The notes below the pieces were generated by a model, which was not told where the DNA came from, searched no databases, and saw nothing but the letters and a program-made list of their open reading frames with translations. Shown here piece by piece: positions 44,066 through 54,372 of a stretch of DNA of 64,000 nucleotides. The position numbers and the translations under genes are program-made. Within the stretch, counting starts at the first letter, position 1. Each line of letters starts with the position of its first letter. Origin of the DNA: Betaproteobacteria bacterium (GTDB lineage: Bacteria; Pseudomonadota; Gammaproteobacteria; Burkholderiales; Casimicrobiaceae); contig JAAFIS010000007.1 in NCBI GenBank assembly GCA_013298695.1, positions 1 to 64,000 of the forward strand. Reading direction: 5' to 3'.

Positions 44066-45343
44066 ATGACTTCTATCGCGGCACTACGCGCGCTCCCACT
44101 TTCCTTGTTTGACGATGATCGTTTGATCGATGAATGGCGATCTAGTCCTTTTGCGTCGATGGGCGACACCGCACTTATTGAAATGTGCATTGACGCCATC
44201 GCCACGCCAAAAACGACGCTCACGCCGAACTCGTTTCTGCTGCACGCACCACTTGAACTACTCGCGCGGGCAGCGCTGCTGCCGCGGGTCGAGTTGAATC
44301 GACGCGAAGAAGCGCGCCGCCGCATTGCAGGAATTGCGGTGCGCTATGGGCACGCGGGCGATGAGGTGCAACAGCTGGAATTACCATTTGACGACAACGA
44401 AACCGCAATGCAATCGCTGAGCAGCGCGATGTCAAACGGCGATCAGCGCATTGTCGATGCTGCATTGACACACTTGGCGCAACGCCAATCGCTTGCGGTG
44501 ATTGCAACAACCTTGTTTGATCCGGTGATGACATCGCTAGGTGCGGCCGGCCATGCTCCGATCCTCTTGGCGGAGTTGCAGCGTGTTGCCGGGCGCTATG
44601 GCAATGCAGCAACGTTGTTGCGCGCGCCGCTACGCTATTTGCTCATTCATCCAGCGGCTCGCTGGCATTGGTACGAACAACGCTCGGTGCCAATCAAGTC
44701 AGACGCTCATGAAGCGCAAACACTCGCTCGTGTGCTTGCGAAACCGGAATCGGTCAGTGTTGCGAATCAGAGCATTTCAACGCAGTTCACAGCCGTTGCC
44801 TCAACCGGGAATCTCGCACGCGATCTCGGTGCGTTCGCTTTCACAGATACCAACATCATCGAAAAAGCGCTGTTGCGCGCAGCAGCCCACTCGATGTTGC
44901 AAGATGACGCCAAACACGCAGCGTACGGATGGACGCATTGTTTAACGATGCCGCTGGCGTTGTTAACGAACGCGCGCATTTCGCAGAATCCAAGCGGCGC
45001 AGTTGCCATGGCGAGCGCCGAGATTTACGCGTTCCGTGCAACGATGAGCGGTATCGCGCTTGACTATCAGTGGATTCCCGAACCACCGCGTCATCGCGAA
45101 CTCGCTATCGCAACGCCGCAAGAGGCTGCCTCCATTGCATTTCACGCCACTGTGCACTCAAGACGTGGGCTGCACAGCGAACTCGCGACCTTTGCAGCAA
45201 CACATCGCGACGCGCATCTTGCTAAATACACACTCGCATGCTTTGACGCTGCGGCATGCGATCCAGAATGCAGCTCGCTTTATTTCGCTGCGGCAGCGTA
45301 TCTCGGCGCTTGGTGGCGTGAGCGCGATCTTGCACGTTCGTAA
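44066..45343 (+). CDS. Conserved hypothetical protein, probable SoxR target, 425 aa
   Basis: No family that I can name with confidence. The protein is largely alpha-helical, with no signal peptide or membrane segment. Conserved-looking parts are APLELLARAALLP, LLRAPLRYLLIHPAARWHW, the His-rich DDAKHAAYGWTHCLTMP near 291-307, and DAHLAKYTLACFDAA plus LYFAAAAYLGAWW near the end. Several His residues could bind metal or a cofactor; this resembles the pattern in Baeyer-Villiger-type questin oxidase relatives only vaguely. Its divergence from soxR and the MerR-type promoter suggest induction by redox stress. Confidence 0.7.
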   Translation: MTSIAALRALPLSLFDDDRLIDEWRSSPFASMGDTALIEMCIDAIATPKTTLTPNSFLLHAPLELLARAALLPRVELNRREEARRRIAGIAVRYGHAGDEVQQLELPFDDNETAMQSLSSAMSNGDQRIVDAALTHLAQRQSLAVIATTLFDPVMTSLGAAGHAPILLAELQRVAGRYGNAATLLRAPLRYLLIHPAARWHWYEQRSVPIKSDAHEAQTLARVLAKPESVSVANQSISTQFTAVASTGNLARDLGAFAFTDTNIIEKALLRAAAHSMLQDDAKHAAYGWTHCLTMPLALLTNARISQNPSGAVAMASAEIYAFRATMSGIALDYQWIPEPPRHRELAIATPQEAASIAFHATVHSRRGLHSELATFAATHRDAHLAKYTLACFDAAACDPECSSLYFAAAAYLGAWWRERDLARS

Positions 45344-45367
45344 AGGCGACAACGCTTCATAAGTGCA

Positions 45368-46963
45368 CTAAGCGAGCGCGAACGACTCAGCTCGTGCTTT
45401 TTCCCAGTAGTACGCAAACACGCGGTGGCTCGTGGTGTCGCTGAGCAGCTCGCCGGGTTTCAAAAATTTGTATAGCGTGGCAAGCGATGTCACCTCAGTC
45501 GAGCTGATGCGGCGAATGATGTGCTCGGGCCGTAATTGATTGGGGTGTGAGAGTCCGGCCGCAGCAACGAGCTCTGAGAGCGCGTGCAACGTGCTGTGAT
45601 GAAACTCTTTCACCCGCGTGGCTTTGTCAGGTACGACCAGCGCGCGTTGACGAACAGGATCTTGTGTGGTCACGCCCGTTGGGCAATTTCCGGTGTGACA
45701 GGTCTGCGCCTGAATGCAGCCCACTGCGAACATGAAGCCGCGCGCGGAATTGCACCAATCCGCGCCCATCGCAATCGTTTTCGCAATGTCGAATGCTGAA
45801 ACGATTTTGCCGCTCGCACCGATCTTCACGCGGTCGCGCAGTCCAACACCAACCAGCGTGTTGTGTACCAGAAGGAGTGCCTCGCGAAGTGGGACTCCGA
45901 CGTGATCAGTGAATTCGACAGGCGCGGCGCCGGTACCGCCTTCTGAGCCGTCAACCACGATGAAATCAGGCGCAATTCCGGTTTTCACCATCGCTTTTGC
46001 AATGGCGAAAAACTCCCACGGGTGACCGATAGCGAGCTTCATGCCAGCGGGCTTTCCGCCCGACAGCTCTCGCATTTTCGCGATGAACTCAAGCAGTTCA
46101 ATGGGTGTTGAAAACACGCTGTGCTTCGCGGGCGAAATGCAGTCCACACCTACGGTGACGCCGCGCGCTTGCGCGATTTCGAGCGTGACTTTCGGGCCAG
46201 GTAGTACGCCGCCATGTCCTGGTTTCGCCCCCTGCGATAGTTTTAACTCAACCATCTTTACTTGCGGATCACGCGCTTGCTCGGCGAAACGAATCGGGTC
46301 GAATTTGCCGTCTGAGGTTCGGCATCCGAAATAGCCGCTGCCGATTTCCCAAATCAAATCGCCGCCGAATTCACGGTGATATTGCGAGATCGAACCTTCG
46401 CCCGTATCGTGCGCAAAATTTCCTGCTTTTGCGCCCTTATTAAGCGCTCGGATGGCGTTCGCGGAGAGCGCCCCAAAACTCATCGCGGAAACGTTGAACA
46501 CGCTCGCGCTGTAGGCGTTTTCTCCGCTGCCAATCGTCAATCGAAAATCGGGCGAGGCGATCTGTACTGGCGCGATGGAGTGGTTGATCCACTCATAACC
46601 TGTTTCATACACGTCAAGCTGGGTGCCGAAGGGCCGCTTATCGGAATCACGCTTCGCGCGCTGATACACGAGCGAACGAGACGCACGAGAAAACGGCGAG
46701 GCCTCATTGTCGCTCTCGATGAAATACTGGCGCATTTCTGGCCGGATGTACTCGAAAAAAAAGCGAAAGTGAGCAAGGATTGGGTAGTTGCGACGGATGG
46801 CTTGTTTCGTTTGCAAAACATCGGTTACGCCAACGAATGAAAGCGCGCCGAACAGCACGATCATCGGCCAAGTAATCCAGTGTGCTCGAAACACCAATTC
46901 CAAAAATAGGCTCGCCACGAACGCAACGAGAACAGCGGCTAAAGTGAAGAAACGAGAGGGCAT
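45368..46963 (-). CDS. FMN-binding glutamate synthase family protein, 531 aa
   Basis: Two N-terminal membrane helices (residues 5-50), then the FMN-binding TIM barrel of the glutamate synthase large subunit: SMSFGALSANAIRALNKGAK, HDTGEGSISQYHREFGGDLI, KLSQGAKPGHGGVLPGPKV, DGSEGGTGAAPVEFTDHVG and CHTGNCPTGVTTQDPVRQ (3Fe-4S-type cysteines). It lacks the amidotransferase domain. This stand-alone membrane-linked form is common; substrate unproven. Confidence 0.9.
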   Translation of the reverse strand: MPSRFFTLAAVLVAFVASLFLELVFRAHWITWPMIVLFGALSFVGVTDVLQTKQAIRRNYPILAHFRFFFEYIRPEMRQYFIESDNEASPFSRASRSLVYQRAKRDSDKRPFGTQLDVYETGYEWINHSIAPVQIASPDFRLTIGSGENAYSASVFNVSAMSFGALSANAIRALNKGAKAGNFAHDTGEGSISQYHREFGGDLIWEIGSGYFGCRTSDGKFDPIRFAEQARDPQVKMVELKLSQGAKPGHGGVLPGPKVTLEIAQARGVTVGVDCISPAKHSVFSTPIELLEFIAKMRELSGGKPAGMKLAIGHPWEFFAIAKAMVKTGIAPDFIVVDGSEGGTGAAPVEFTDHVGVPLREALLLVHNTLVGVGLRDRVKIGASGKIVSAFDIAKTIAMGADWCNSARGFMFAVGCIQAQTCHTGNCPTGVTTQDPVRQRALVVPDKATRVKEFHHSTLHALSELVAAAGLSHPNQLRPEHIIRRISSTEVTSLATLYKFLKPGELLSDTTSHRVFAYYWEKARAESFALA

Positions 46964-46994
46964 GCGAAAAACTTGGGAAGAGTTGCGGTTGGAA

Positions 46995-48146
46995 TCAGGA
47001 CCCCGGATCGTACAGTGCGATGCTTCGAAACTCGAGCCGCGATGGCAAACCGGGAGCCACCAGCATCTCTCGGGTCGCGCAGTTCATGACCACGCCACAC
47101 AGGCTCTCGACTTGCGCGTAGGCCGGTAACTGCGCATCAGGTGCTCTGCAGATCGCGCCCATTGGATTGGCGTTCGGTGAGGAACATTCGTCGCGAAGCA
47201 GGGTCGTGATGTTGCGAGTTGTGATTCGATCGGGCCAGCCGGTGACATGCTGGTTGGCACGTTCAAAGCGAGCGTCGCTGGTGGGTGAATCAGACAGTGG
47301 TGCCTGAAAAGCTGCTAGCGAAGCTGCACAGAAATGATTGGTGTGAACGACGACACCTTGATCCGCTGAAATCACCTCAACACCGTTCGGGCCGTACTCA
47401 ATTGAAGCAATGGTCTGCTGTGCGTCGCCAACGATTGCATTGCTTGACGCCGAAAAGCGCAGCGTTTTCGCCAGCGCAACCACGTCGGTGACTGAGTCCA
47501 GATCAAGCGCTAAACGTTGAAACACGTGAACCGGTATGCCAACGCGTTGACGATCATTGGTAGCGCGAAGAATGTTGAGCCCGATGGCAAGCCCGTTCGC
47601 GTTGATTCCAATTTTCGCGAGCATGCCGGCTTCGGTAAGCGTTAGGAAATTTGGCAGCTGGGGCTCGCGCATAACGCGAAGCACGACGATGTTGTTGCGC
47701 TGTAGCCCGACCCAATCCCAATTTTGTGCGACCCGAGTAGCGCCATCCGCGCACCGCGAACCGGCAACGGCAAAGCTCGTGCACTCACTGAGTTCAAACA
47801 ACCCTTGCGCTTCGTTTTTACGTAGCGCCGCGATGATCAACTCGTTTGTGTCAGGCAATAGCGTAGGCGGCAAGATTTCTGTTCGGCAATTCAGCGCGAG
47901 GATTTCGTTTAACTTAAATCCTGAGCCCGCAGCGATGCCTTCAAGCTCTTCGATCACGCCGCCGATGCCGGACACTGCGTCACAAAATTCGCCAGCGCGT
48001 TGTTGCGCTTCGATCCAACTGATTCCGCAGCGCGCAAACAACGACGCGTAGGTGCGAACTGATCCCAGTATTTGTACACGCGCTTGCACACCATAGGCAT
48101 AACCGCGTTCGAACGCATTTCCGCTAAGGTTGAGGATCGGAAACAT
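46995..48146 (-). CDS. C45 family autoproteolytic acyltransferase/hydrolase, 383 aa
   Basis: An Ntn-hydrolase of the isopenicillin-N acyltransferase type. The predicted nucleophile is Cys122 in LSECTSFAVAG, exposed by self-cleavage, followed by the family block GATRVAQNWDW and IGINANGLAIGLNILRA; GVVVHTNHF is the late conserved block. I start at ATG 48146 (MFPILNLSGNAFERGYAYG), where the family similarity begins. Substrates of bacterial members are mostly unknown. Confidence 0.85.
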   Translation of the reverse strand: MFPILNLSGNAFERGYAYGVQARVQILGSVRTYASLFARCGISWIEAQQRAGEFCDAVSGIGGVIEELEGIAAGSGFKLNEILALNCRTEILPPTLLPDTNELIIAALRKNEAQGLFELSECTSFAVAGSRCADGATRVAQNWDWVGLQRNNIVVLRVMREPQLPNFLTLTEAGMLAKIGINANGLAIGLNILRATNDRQRVGIPVHVFQRLALDLDSVTDVVALAKTLRFSASSNAIVGDAQQTIASIEYGPNGVEVISADQGVVVHTNHFCAASLAAFQAPLSDSPTSDARFERANQHVTGWPDRITTRNITTLLRDECSSPNANPMGAICRAPDAQLPAYAQVESLCGVVMNCATREMLVAPGLPSRLEFRSIALYDPGS

Positions 48147-48243
48147 TTGTTGATTGTAGGTTCGCAATTTCCGTCCACTGCAAGCTATTTCAAATACCGA
48201 CACTGCGCAGAAGAAGAGCGTTTTCCGCGCGTAGAATCGACGC

Positions 48244-48969
48244 ATGAAAACTGTACTCGTCACCGGCGCGACACGCGGAATCGGCTACGCCGTCGCCAAA
48301 GCCCTGCTTACTCGTGGCGCCCGGGTACTCGCGCTGGGTCGTGACTTTTCTCGTTTTGACTTGGATGGCGAACGCTGCGAGCGGATCAATTTCGACTTGC
48401 GCGCCGTTGACCAGATTGAAATGCTCTGCGTGGGTCTAGGCGACATTGATGTTCTGATCAATAACGCGGCGATGTTGACCGCAAGATCGTTTGAAGACTA
48501 TGGCGCTGAGTCTCGCCGCGATGTCATCGCGACCAATATTGAAGCACCGGCCGAGCTAATTCGCTGCATCGTCCCGCGTATGATTCTGCGCAGCGCTGCG
48601 AGCGTAGGTTCAGCGCCGAAGATCTGCGGGCGCGTGGTCAATATCGCCTCGGTCGCTGGCTTTGGCGGGCATCCTGATGCTTGGTATGGCGCGAGCAAAG
48701 GCGCGATTCTGAATCTGACCAAAAGCCTTGCGAAGCTCTATGGGCCGCAAGGTGTGTTGATCAATGCTGTCGCGCCCGGCCCTACTAAAACTTCAATGTT
48801 TGACCAGTTGCCGCAGTCACGAATCGATGAGTTCACTCGGTTAGTTTTCGCCAAGCGCTTCGCTGAGCCAGATGAAATCGCGCAGGTCATCGAATGGCTC
48901 GCGTTAGACGCGCCGGAGTACGTGAATGGCAGCTGCATTGACGCAGCAAGCGGGGGATACTTACGCTAG
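48244..48969 (+). CDS. SDR family oxidoreductase, 241 aa
   Basis: A classical SDR with VTGATRGIGYAVAKAL, NNAAMLT, NIASVAGFGG, YGASK (Tyr and Lys catalytic) and PGPTKTSMF. Ends GSCIDAASGGYLR. Related to 3-oxoacyl-ACP reductase FabG but substrate unknown. It lies divergent to the C45 gene and upstream of a TonB receptor. Confidence 0.9.
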   Translation: MKTVLVTGATRGIGYAVAKALLTRGARVLALGRDFSRFDLDGERCERINFDLRAVDQIEMLCVGLGDIDVLINNAAMLTARSFEDYGAESRRDVIATNIEAPAELIRCIVPRMILRSAASVGSAPKICGRVVNIASVAGFGGHPDAWYGASKGAILNLTKSLAKLYGPQGVLINAVAPGPTKTSMFDQLPQSRIDEFTRLVFAKRFAEPDEIAQVIEWLALDAPEYVNGSCIDAASGGYLR

Positions 48970-48991
48970 AACCCCGGTAGCTAATTCGGCA

Positions 48992-49080
48992 TAACCCATT
49001 GGCAATTGGGCTAAGCGGTGGTTTTATGTATCTTGCGATATTTATCGTAAAAGTGACTATAGCCCAATAAAACGGGCGTT
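48992..49080. repeat. Paired-palindrome element
   Basis: TAACCCATTGGCAATTGGGC at 48992 and TAGCCCAATAAAACGGGCGT at 49060, separated by an AT-rich stretch. It lies between the SDR gene and the TonB receptor gene; the remaining 190 bp before the receptor gene hold no gene. Confidence 0.75.
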
Positions 49081-49269
49081 TTAGGTCATAGTTTGCGTTT
49101 TTTCTGAACGATTCGTTTTTCGGTGTGCATGCAGCCAAGGCGAACTCACTGAGTCCGTTTCTTGCTACATGCACGCGGTGTGCGGATGAAGTTAAGCGCC
49201 GCGTCGCTAGGCTTTGGTAAATCATGCGCTACGCTTCTTAATCGAGTTTGATTTTGTGGGGAAAAAACT

Positions 49270-51687
49270 ATGACTATCCTTCGCGCCGCGATTCTGCGCG
49301 GTCTTTATGGCGCGGCTGCGCTGTCGGCATCACTTCACGCAAACTTAGCGCTCGCACAAAATCCGCCCGCCGCCCCTGCTAGCGACGCAAAAACGGCGCC
49401 CACAGTTGTCGAACAAGTCAATGTGATCGGCACCCGCCGAATGAACGCGTCGTCCACCGACACCGTCGTTCCTGTTGATGTGGTGCCGCTCGCGAAATCC
49501 GCCGAAACTGGCGGTAATTTCGATCTCGCGCAAACGCTCGCAAATATTTCTCCGTCGTTTAATTCAACGCGTCAAACTGGAGCGGACGGCGCGGATTTGG
49601 TAGACGGTGCCGCGTTGCGAGGTTTAGGCTCGGATCAAACGCTCGTGCTCTTAAACGGCAAGCGCCGACACACGACTGCGTTAGTCAACATTTTCGGCGC
49701 TCGCAATCGAGGCAACACAGGCACTGACTTCAATACGATTCCTGCGTTGGCTGTTGAGACGGTATCGGTGCTTCGCGACGGCGCAGCGGCGCAATATGGC
49801 TCTGATGCGATAGCCGGCGTGATCGACATTACGCTTAAGCGTCGCGCAGGCTGCGAAGCGGTGGTCGGGTATGGTCAATACAGCGTAGGCGACGGCAAAA
49901 ACTATTTGGGGAGTGCCTATTGTGGGTTCGCCACGGCAAGCGGTGGTGCAGTCGCGCTGACGGCAGAGTACAGCGATCGGGGGCGCTCCAATCGATCTGA
50001 CCCCGGTAACCCGCGCATCATTGGCGACAGCGCTGTAACCAATGCAACATTTTTCCTCAATGGCGACCTGCCGACAGTCGCTAGTGGAAAACTCTATTAC
50101 ACGCTCGGTCTGCAGAAGCGCGACGCCTCGTCCGGTGCTTTCGCGCGGGGCGGAATCGGCTCCGACGACATACCGTCGCGCAACTCCGCTGCGATGTATC
50201 CCGGCGGATTCGTACCGTTCATCAATGGCGACCTCGAAGATCGAACGGTCATTCTTGGGCATCGTATGCAATGGGGCGAATGGAACACCGATATTTCGCA
50301 AACCTACGGCTACAACGATTTGCGATACAACATTTCGAACACGTTGAATGCGTCGATCGCCAATCGCGATCTACTCAACGGCGGTCGCGGTATCAGTCCA
50401 ACGCATTTTGATGCAGGCGGCTTCTCGTTTCAACAAGCCACCACCAATATCGATTTTTCGCGCTTCTTCCCCACAATGCTTGGCGGCACCAACGTCGCGT
50501 TCGGTGCGGAATATCGTCGCGAAAAATACAAGATCTTCGCGGGCGAGCCCGGCTCATACAACGATGTTGATGGCGCCGGTGAAGGTGGCAATCCTGGAAG
50601 CCAAGGCTTTCCGGGTTTCCAGCCAGCAGACGTAACCAACAAAGGCCGCAACAGCGTGGCTGCATACGTTGATCTTGAGATGGACTTGAGCAAGCAACTG
50701 AAGTTGCAAACTGCGCTGCGCGGAGAACGCTACAGCGATTTCGGCTCAACGCTCACTGGAAAAATTGCCGGCAGTTTCAAACTGAGCGATGCGACGCTAC
50801 TGCGCGCGTCGGCCAGCACGGGCTTCCGCGCGCCCTCATTGCAACAAGTATTTTTCTCTTCCACGTTTACTGATTTCATCAGCGGCAAACCGCTCGACGT
50901 CGTGCTCGCTCCAAACGGCAGCGCGGTTGCCAACGCCGCCGGTATCCCCAAGCTCAAAGAGGAAAAATCTTCGAGCTTCACGCTAGGCGCCACGTTCGCA
51001 CCGTCGAAAAACGTATCGATCACCACCGACTTCTACAGTATCGACATCAAAGACCGCATCGTGCTCTCGGGACGCTTCGACGCGGAGAACTATCCTTCGC
51101 TGGGCGCGATCTTGCAGGGATTGGGCGTGGGACAGGCGCAGTTTTTTGTGAACTCGGTAAAAACGCGCACTCAAGGGATGGATCTAACGGCTTCGCATCG
51201 TTCCGAGATGGGTGCAGCTCGGTTGAACACATTTTTAGCGTTCAACTACAGCAAAACTCAGGTCAAAAATATCAACACCCCGCCGTCGCTCGCAGGCTTT
51301 GAGGACGTACTCCTATCAGAGCGGGAACGGCTCTTTATTGAACAAGGAGGTCCGCGCACCAAGGCAACGCTTGGCTTCGACTACAGCGTTGGTAAATGGG
51401 GCAGTGAGTTGAAAATCATTCACTATGGATCGCAAGAGCTAGGCACCTTTACGGGCACGGCCGGCGGCGAGCCGAATCAGAAATACAAACCCAAAACGTC
51501 TGCCGATTTGTCGTTAACTTACGCCTTCGATAAAACCACGAAATTTACAATTGGTGGCACAAATATCTTCAATGTGAAGCCGACTAAGCAAAACGAAAAT
51601 GAAACTGACAATGGCTTCAAGTATGAAAGCGTGCAGTTCGGGCTAAACGGAGCGGCAATTTTTGCGAAACTCTACAAGAAGTTCTGA
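49270..51687 (+). CDS. TonB-dependent receptor, 805 aa
   Basis: A signal peptide (to about residue 29, LALA-Q), a TonB-box-like VEQVNVIGTRR, a plug domain with VDGAALRGLGSDQTLVLLNG and VETVSVLRDGAAAQYGSDAI, and a 22-strand barrel ending in Phe (LYKKF), as outer-membrane proteins do. DSSFGF-like TGFRAPSLQQVFFSS is the usual barrel block. Substrate unknown; no siderophore or vitamin genes are nearby. A terminator follows. Confidence 0.93.
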   Translation: MTILRAAILRGLYGAAALSASLHANLALAQNPPAAPASDAKTAPTVVEQVNVIGTRRMNASSTDTVVPVDVVPLAKSAETGGNFDLAQTLANISPSFNSTRQTGADGADLVDGAALRGLGSDQTLVLLNGKRRHTTALVNIFGARNRGNTGTDFNTIPALAVETVSVLRDGAAAQYGSDAIAGVIDITLKRRAGCEAVVGYGQYSVGDGKNYLGSAYCGFATASGGAVALTAEYSDRGRSNRSDPGNPRIIGDSAVTNATFFLNGDLPTVASGKLYYTLGLQKRDASSGAFARGGIGSDDIPSRNSAAMYPGGFVPFINGDLEDRTVILGHRMQWGEWNTDISQTYGYNDLRYNISNTLNASIANRDLLNGGRGISPTHFDAGGFSFQQATTNIDFSRFFPTMLGGTNVAFGAEYRREKYKIFAGEPGSYNDVDGAGEGGNPGSQGFPGFQPADVTNKGRNSVAAYVDLEMDLSKQLKLQTALRGERYSDFGSTLTGKIAGSFKLSDATLLRASASTGFRAPSLQQVFFSSTFTDFISGKPLDVVLAPNGSAVANAAGIPKLKEEKSSSFTLGATFAPSKNVSITTDFYSIDIKDRIVLSGRFDAENYPSLGAILQGLGVGQAQFFVNSVKTRTQGMDLTASHRSEMGAARLNTFLAFNYSKTQVKNINTPPSLAGFEDVLLSERERLFIEQGGPRTKATLGFDYSVGKWGSELKIIHYGSQELGTFTGTAGGEPNQKYKPKTSADLSLTYAFDKTTKFTIGGTNIFNVKPTKQNENETDNGFKYESVQFGLNGAAIFAKLYKKF

Positions 51688-51705
51688 ACGAAATCGAACC
51701 ACACG

Positions 51706-51732
51706 AGCGGGCCATGCGGCCCGCTTTTTTTT
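51706..51732 (+). terminator. Rho-independent terminator of the TonB receptor gene
   Basis: AGCGGGCC-ATGC-GGCCCGCT stem followed by eight T residues, 18 bp after the stop codon; it also reaches the end of the convergent GGDEF-EAL gene. Confidence 0.88.
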
Positions 51733-51734
51733 CA

Positions 51735-54083
51735 CTAGCCCACCATCGCCTGATTCTCAAAACGAGTCGAATACTCGCTGTTCCACGCTTCGAGAAACGG
51801 CACGATTTCCTGCTCCGCCATTGGATGCGCAAAATAAAACCCTTGCGCTTCATAGCAGCCTTTTGCCATCAATAAATCCAGCTGCCCCTTCGTTTCCACG
51901 CCTTCCGCGGTTGCGCGCAATTTGAGCGCCGAGGCGAGCTGGATAATTGCGCGAATAATTGCGCTCGCATCCCCCGTGGTGTCGTCGACTAAACCTGAGG
52001 TAAAAGCGCCGTCGATTTTTAGTCGATCAATCGGGAAACTGCGCAGATACGCGAGCGAGGAGTAACCGGTGCCAAAATCATCAAGCGCGATGCTGTAGCC
52101 CCTCGATCGCAACGCGCGAAGCGTTTCTCGCGCGTGAACACTGTCTTCAATCAAGCTCGTTTCGGTGATTTCAAGTTCGAGCTGGCTCGGCGCGATTCCG
52201 GCGTTGGCCACGGCTTGATCCACGAGATCAACCAGCGAGCGACTAATGAATTGAACTGCGGATAAATTCACCGCAACGAATAAGTCTGGTGGCAATGCAC
52301 GCGCTGCTTTGCAAGCCGTTTCTAAAGCCCATTTCCCGATCGGGACGATGAGGCCAGATTCTTCAGCAATCGGAATGAATTCGGATGGCGCGATGAACGA
52401 TCGCCCATCACGATACCAGCGCATCAGTGCTTCGAATCCGACCACACGCATGGTGCGAGTATCGATTTGCGGTTGGTAATGGAGCACCAGTTCTTTGTTG
52501 GCGAGTGCGTTGGCGAGATCGGTTTGCACAATCACTCGTTGGCGGCTACGTGCGTCCATTTCGCTATCGAACATACTTAAACGGCCGCGCCCTGCGTCTT
52601 TGGACGAGTAGAGCGCCGTGTCGGCAGATTTCAATAGTTGCTCTGCAGTTGAGCCGTGTGCAGGGGCGTGAGCAACGCCGATACTGCAACGAATCTCGAT
52701 TCGGTTTTCGTTCACCAAAAACGGTTCGCGAACGGCTTCCATGAGTCGTTGCCCTTGCCGCAAACACGCGTGCTCGTCTGTGGCGTCTGGTGCGATCAGC
52801 GCGTATTCGTCGCCACCGAGGCGGCAAAGCATTTGTTTTTCTTCAACGCATTCGCTGAGCCGTTGCGCGATGAGGGCCAACAGCTGATCGCCAACGACGT
52901 GCCCTAATGAGTCATTTACGACTTTGAAGTTATCGATGTCGATTACGAAAAGCGCAGTAATGCTGCTGTTCTCAGCGTCTTTGAGCGTCGCGTCAAGATA
53001 GCCCTGAAATTGGTGTCGATTAGGAAGCGAAGTGAGCGAATCGAAGTTCGCGAGCTGAATCATTTCTAGTTCGCGTCGCTGCGCGTCGGTGACATCGGAG
53101 CCCACGCCGCGCCAGCCGCGATGAACTCCCAGGCGGTCAAAAAGCGGTTTCGCCGTCAGCGACCACCAGCGGAGTTTGCCGTCAACCACCAAAGGGACGA
53201 CCTGATCTCGAAAGGCTTTTCGCGACGCGAGACGAAGCTGGAGAAAGTCATGTTCTTCACTAATCTCGCGCCCGTCTTTTCTAAAACTATCTCGCAGCAG
53301 CTGCACCAGCGACAATCCTTCGAGCGCGATTCGGCTCTGTCCGAACGCTTCGACTAATCTCGGTGAAACGTGACGCAAATGTCCTTGGTGGTCCGTGTCC
53401 CAGAGCCAATCTCGCGCCGAACCTTCAAAGTCTTTCAGCAGAAGGTTGACCAGTTCATGCTGGCGCTCGGCACTGGCTTCAGCGCGCGCCCTATTTGCAA
53501 AGTTGCGAGATGCAAACGCAATGATTGCAACCAACACGGCCCCATAAACCAAAAGCAACGCGGTCAGTATCTGAAAAACTGGTTTACCAGTAACTTGGAG
53601 CGCCATGCAGGCGACGATGATCGTTGACACGGTCCATCCGTATCCCGCGGCCGCGATCGATGACAAGACAAATCCGCCTAGGCCTATCATCGCAGCGACG
53701 ACGGCTACGATGACAATCTGCGCGTCGCTGCTCGCGCGCTGAAACCACATCGCAAGCGGCGCCATCAAACAAATTCCAAGCACGGCAGAGCGAATTGCAA
53801 CGAAGCGGACGTCGGCAGCCGATACTTGCATGCGACTGAGCTGGCGTCGATAAACGTGCCAGACTGTGTACGTTTCGATACAAACCACAATAAAAAGCGG
53901 GAGCAAAACAGCCAGTGGACCGACGTCGCCCATGAAGGCCCAAGCGGCGGCTAGCGCGCATCCGAGCACAGCGGGCACGGTGATCGGCAGATGTGCTGCG
54001 AACGCAAGATACTGACGCGAGCGAATATCGGCGCGCAGGGCATCGTCATTGCCTTCAATGCGAAGCTCAGCCGAATGGTTCAA
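51735..54083 (-). CDS. Membrane GGDEF-PAS-EAL protein, 782 aa
   Basis: Five to six membrane helices (residues 30-195), a PAS domain (about 220-335; DWLWDTDHQGHLRHVSPRL), a GGDEF domain with the variant GGDEY at 423-427, and an EAL domain with EALMRW at 551-556, NLSAVQF and DDFGTGYSSLAYLRSFPIDR. The EAL catalytic residues look complete, so it probably degrades cyclic di-GMP. GGDEY keeps the catalytic Glu, so a residual cyclase or GTP-sensing role is possible. Confidence 0.92.
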   Translation of the reverse strand: MNHSAELRIEGNDDALRADIRSRQYLAFAAHLPITVPAVLGCALAAAWAFMGDVGPLAVLLPLFIVVCIETYTVWHVYRRQLSRMQVSAADVRFVAIRSAVLGICLMAPLAMWFQRASSDAQIVIVAVVAAMIGLGGFVLSSIAAAGYGWTVSTIIVACMALQVTGKPVFQILTALLLVYGAVLVAIIAFASRNFANRARAEASAERQHELVNLLLKDFEGSARDWLWDTDHQGHLRHVSPRLVEAFGQSRIALEGLSLVQLLRDSFRKDGREISEEHDFLQLRLASRKAFRDQVVPLVVDGKLRWWSLTAKPLFDRLGVHRGWRGVGSDVTDAQRRELEMIQLANFDSLTSLPNRHQFQGYLDATLKDAENSSITALFVIDIDNFKVVNDSLGHVVGDQLLALIAQRLSECVEEKQMLCRLGGDEYALIAPDATDEHACLRQGQRLMEAVREPFLVNENRIEIRCSIGVAHAPAHGSTAEQLLKSADTALYSSKDAGRGRLSMFDSEMDARSRQRVIVQTDLANALANKELVLHYQPQIDTRTMRVVGFEALMRWYRDGRSFIAPSEFIPIAEESGLIVPIGKWALETACKAARALPPDLFVAVNLSAVQFISRSLVDLVDQAVANAGIAPSQLELEITETSLIEDSVHARETLRALRSRGYSIALDDFGTGYSSLAYLRSFPIDRLKIDGAFTSGLVDDTTGDASAIIRAIIQLASALKLRATAEGVETKGQLDLLMAKGCYEAQGFYFAHPMAEQEIVPFLEAWNSEYSTRFENQAMVG

Positions 54084-54372
54084 ACACTACCCCCCAATTG
54101 CTGTCTGTTATCTCGCGGAGTACGGCACCCCCCAGCTTATCTGGCGCAACAGCGGGTGTTTCTTGCCCCAACCGCCGCAATGCCCAAGTCCCGTCACACT
54201 CCGACTAATGAGAGTACAAACTCTAGGTGCGCGCGTCAATCTATTCCGAGCTTCATTTGTAGCTTTCATAAGCAGAAAAACCGCTTAAAATAACGGGTTA
54301 ACACTCAACCAGCCGCAATCGGGCGTTTCTTGCCCAACATGTTTACCTACTGCGGCGCCAACGAAATCAGTC

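Noticed and set aside
54152-54337. Two copies of a GGGTGTTTCTTGCCC-like motif upstream of typA (54152 and 54316)
   Set aside because: Similar over about 17 bases only and not arranged as in the paired-palindrome family; could be a regulatory repeat but the evidence is too thin.
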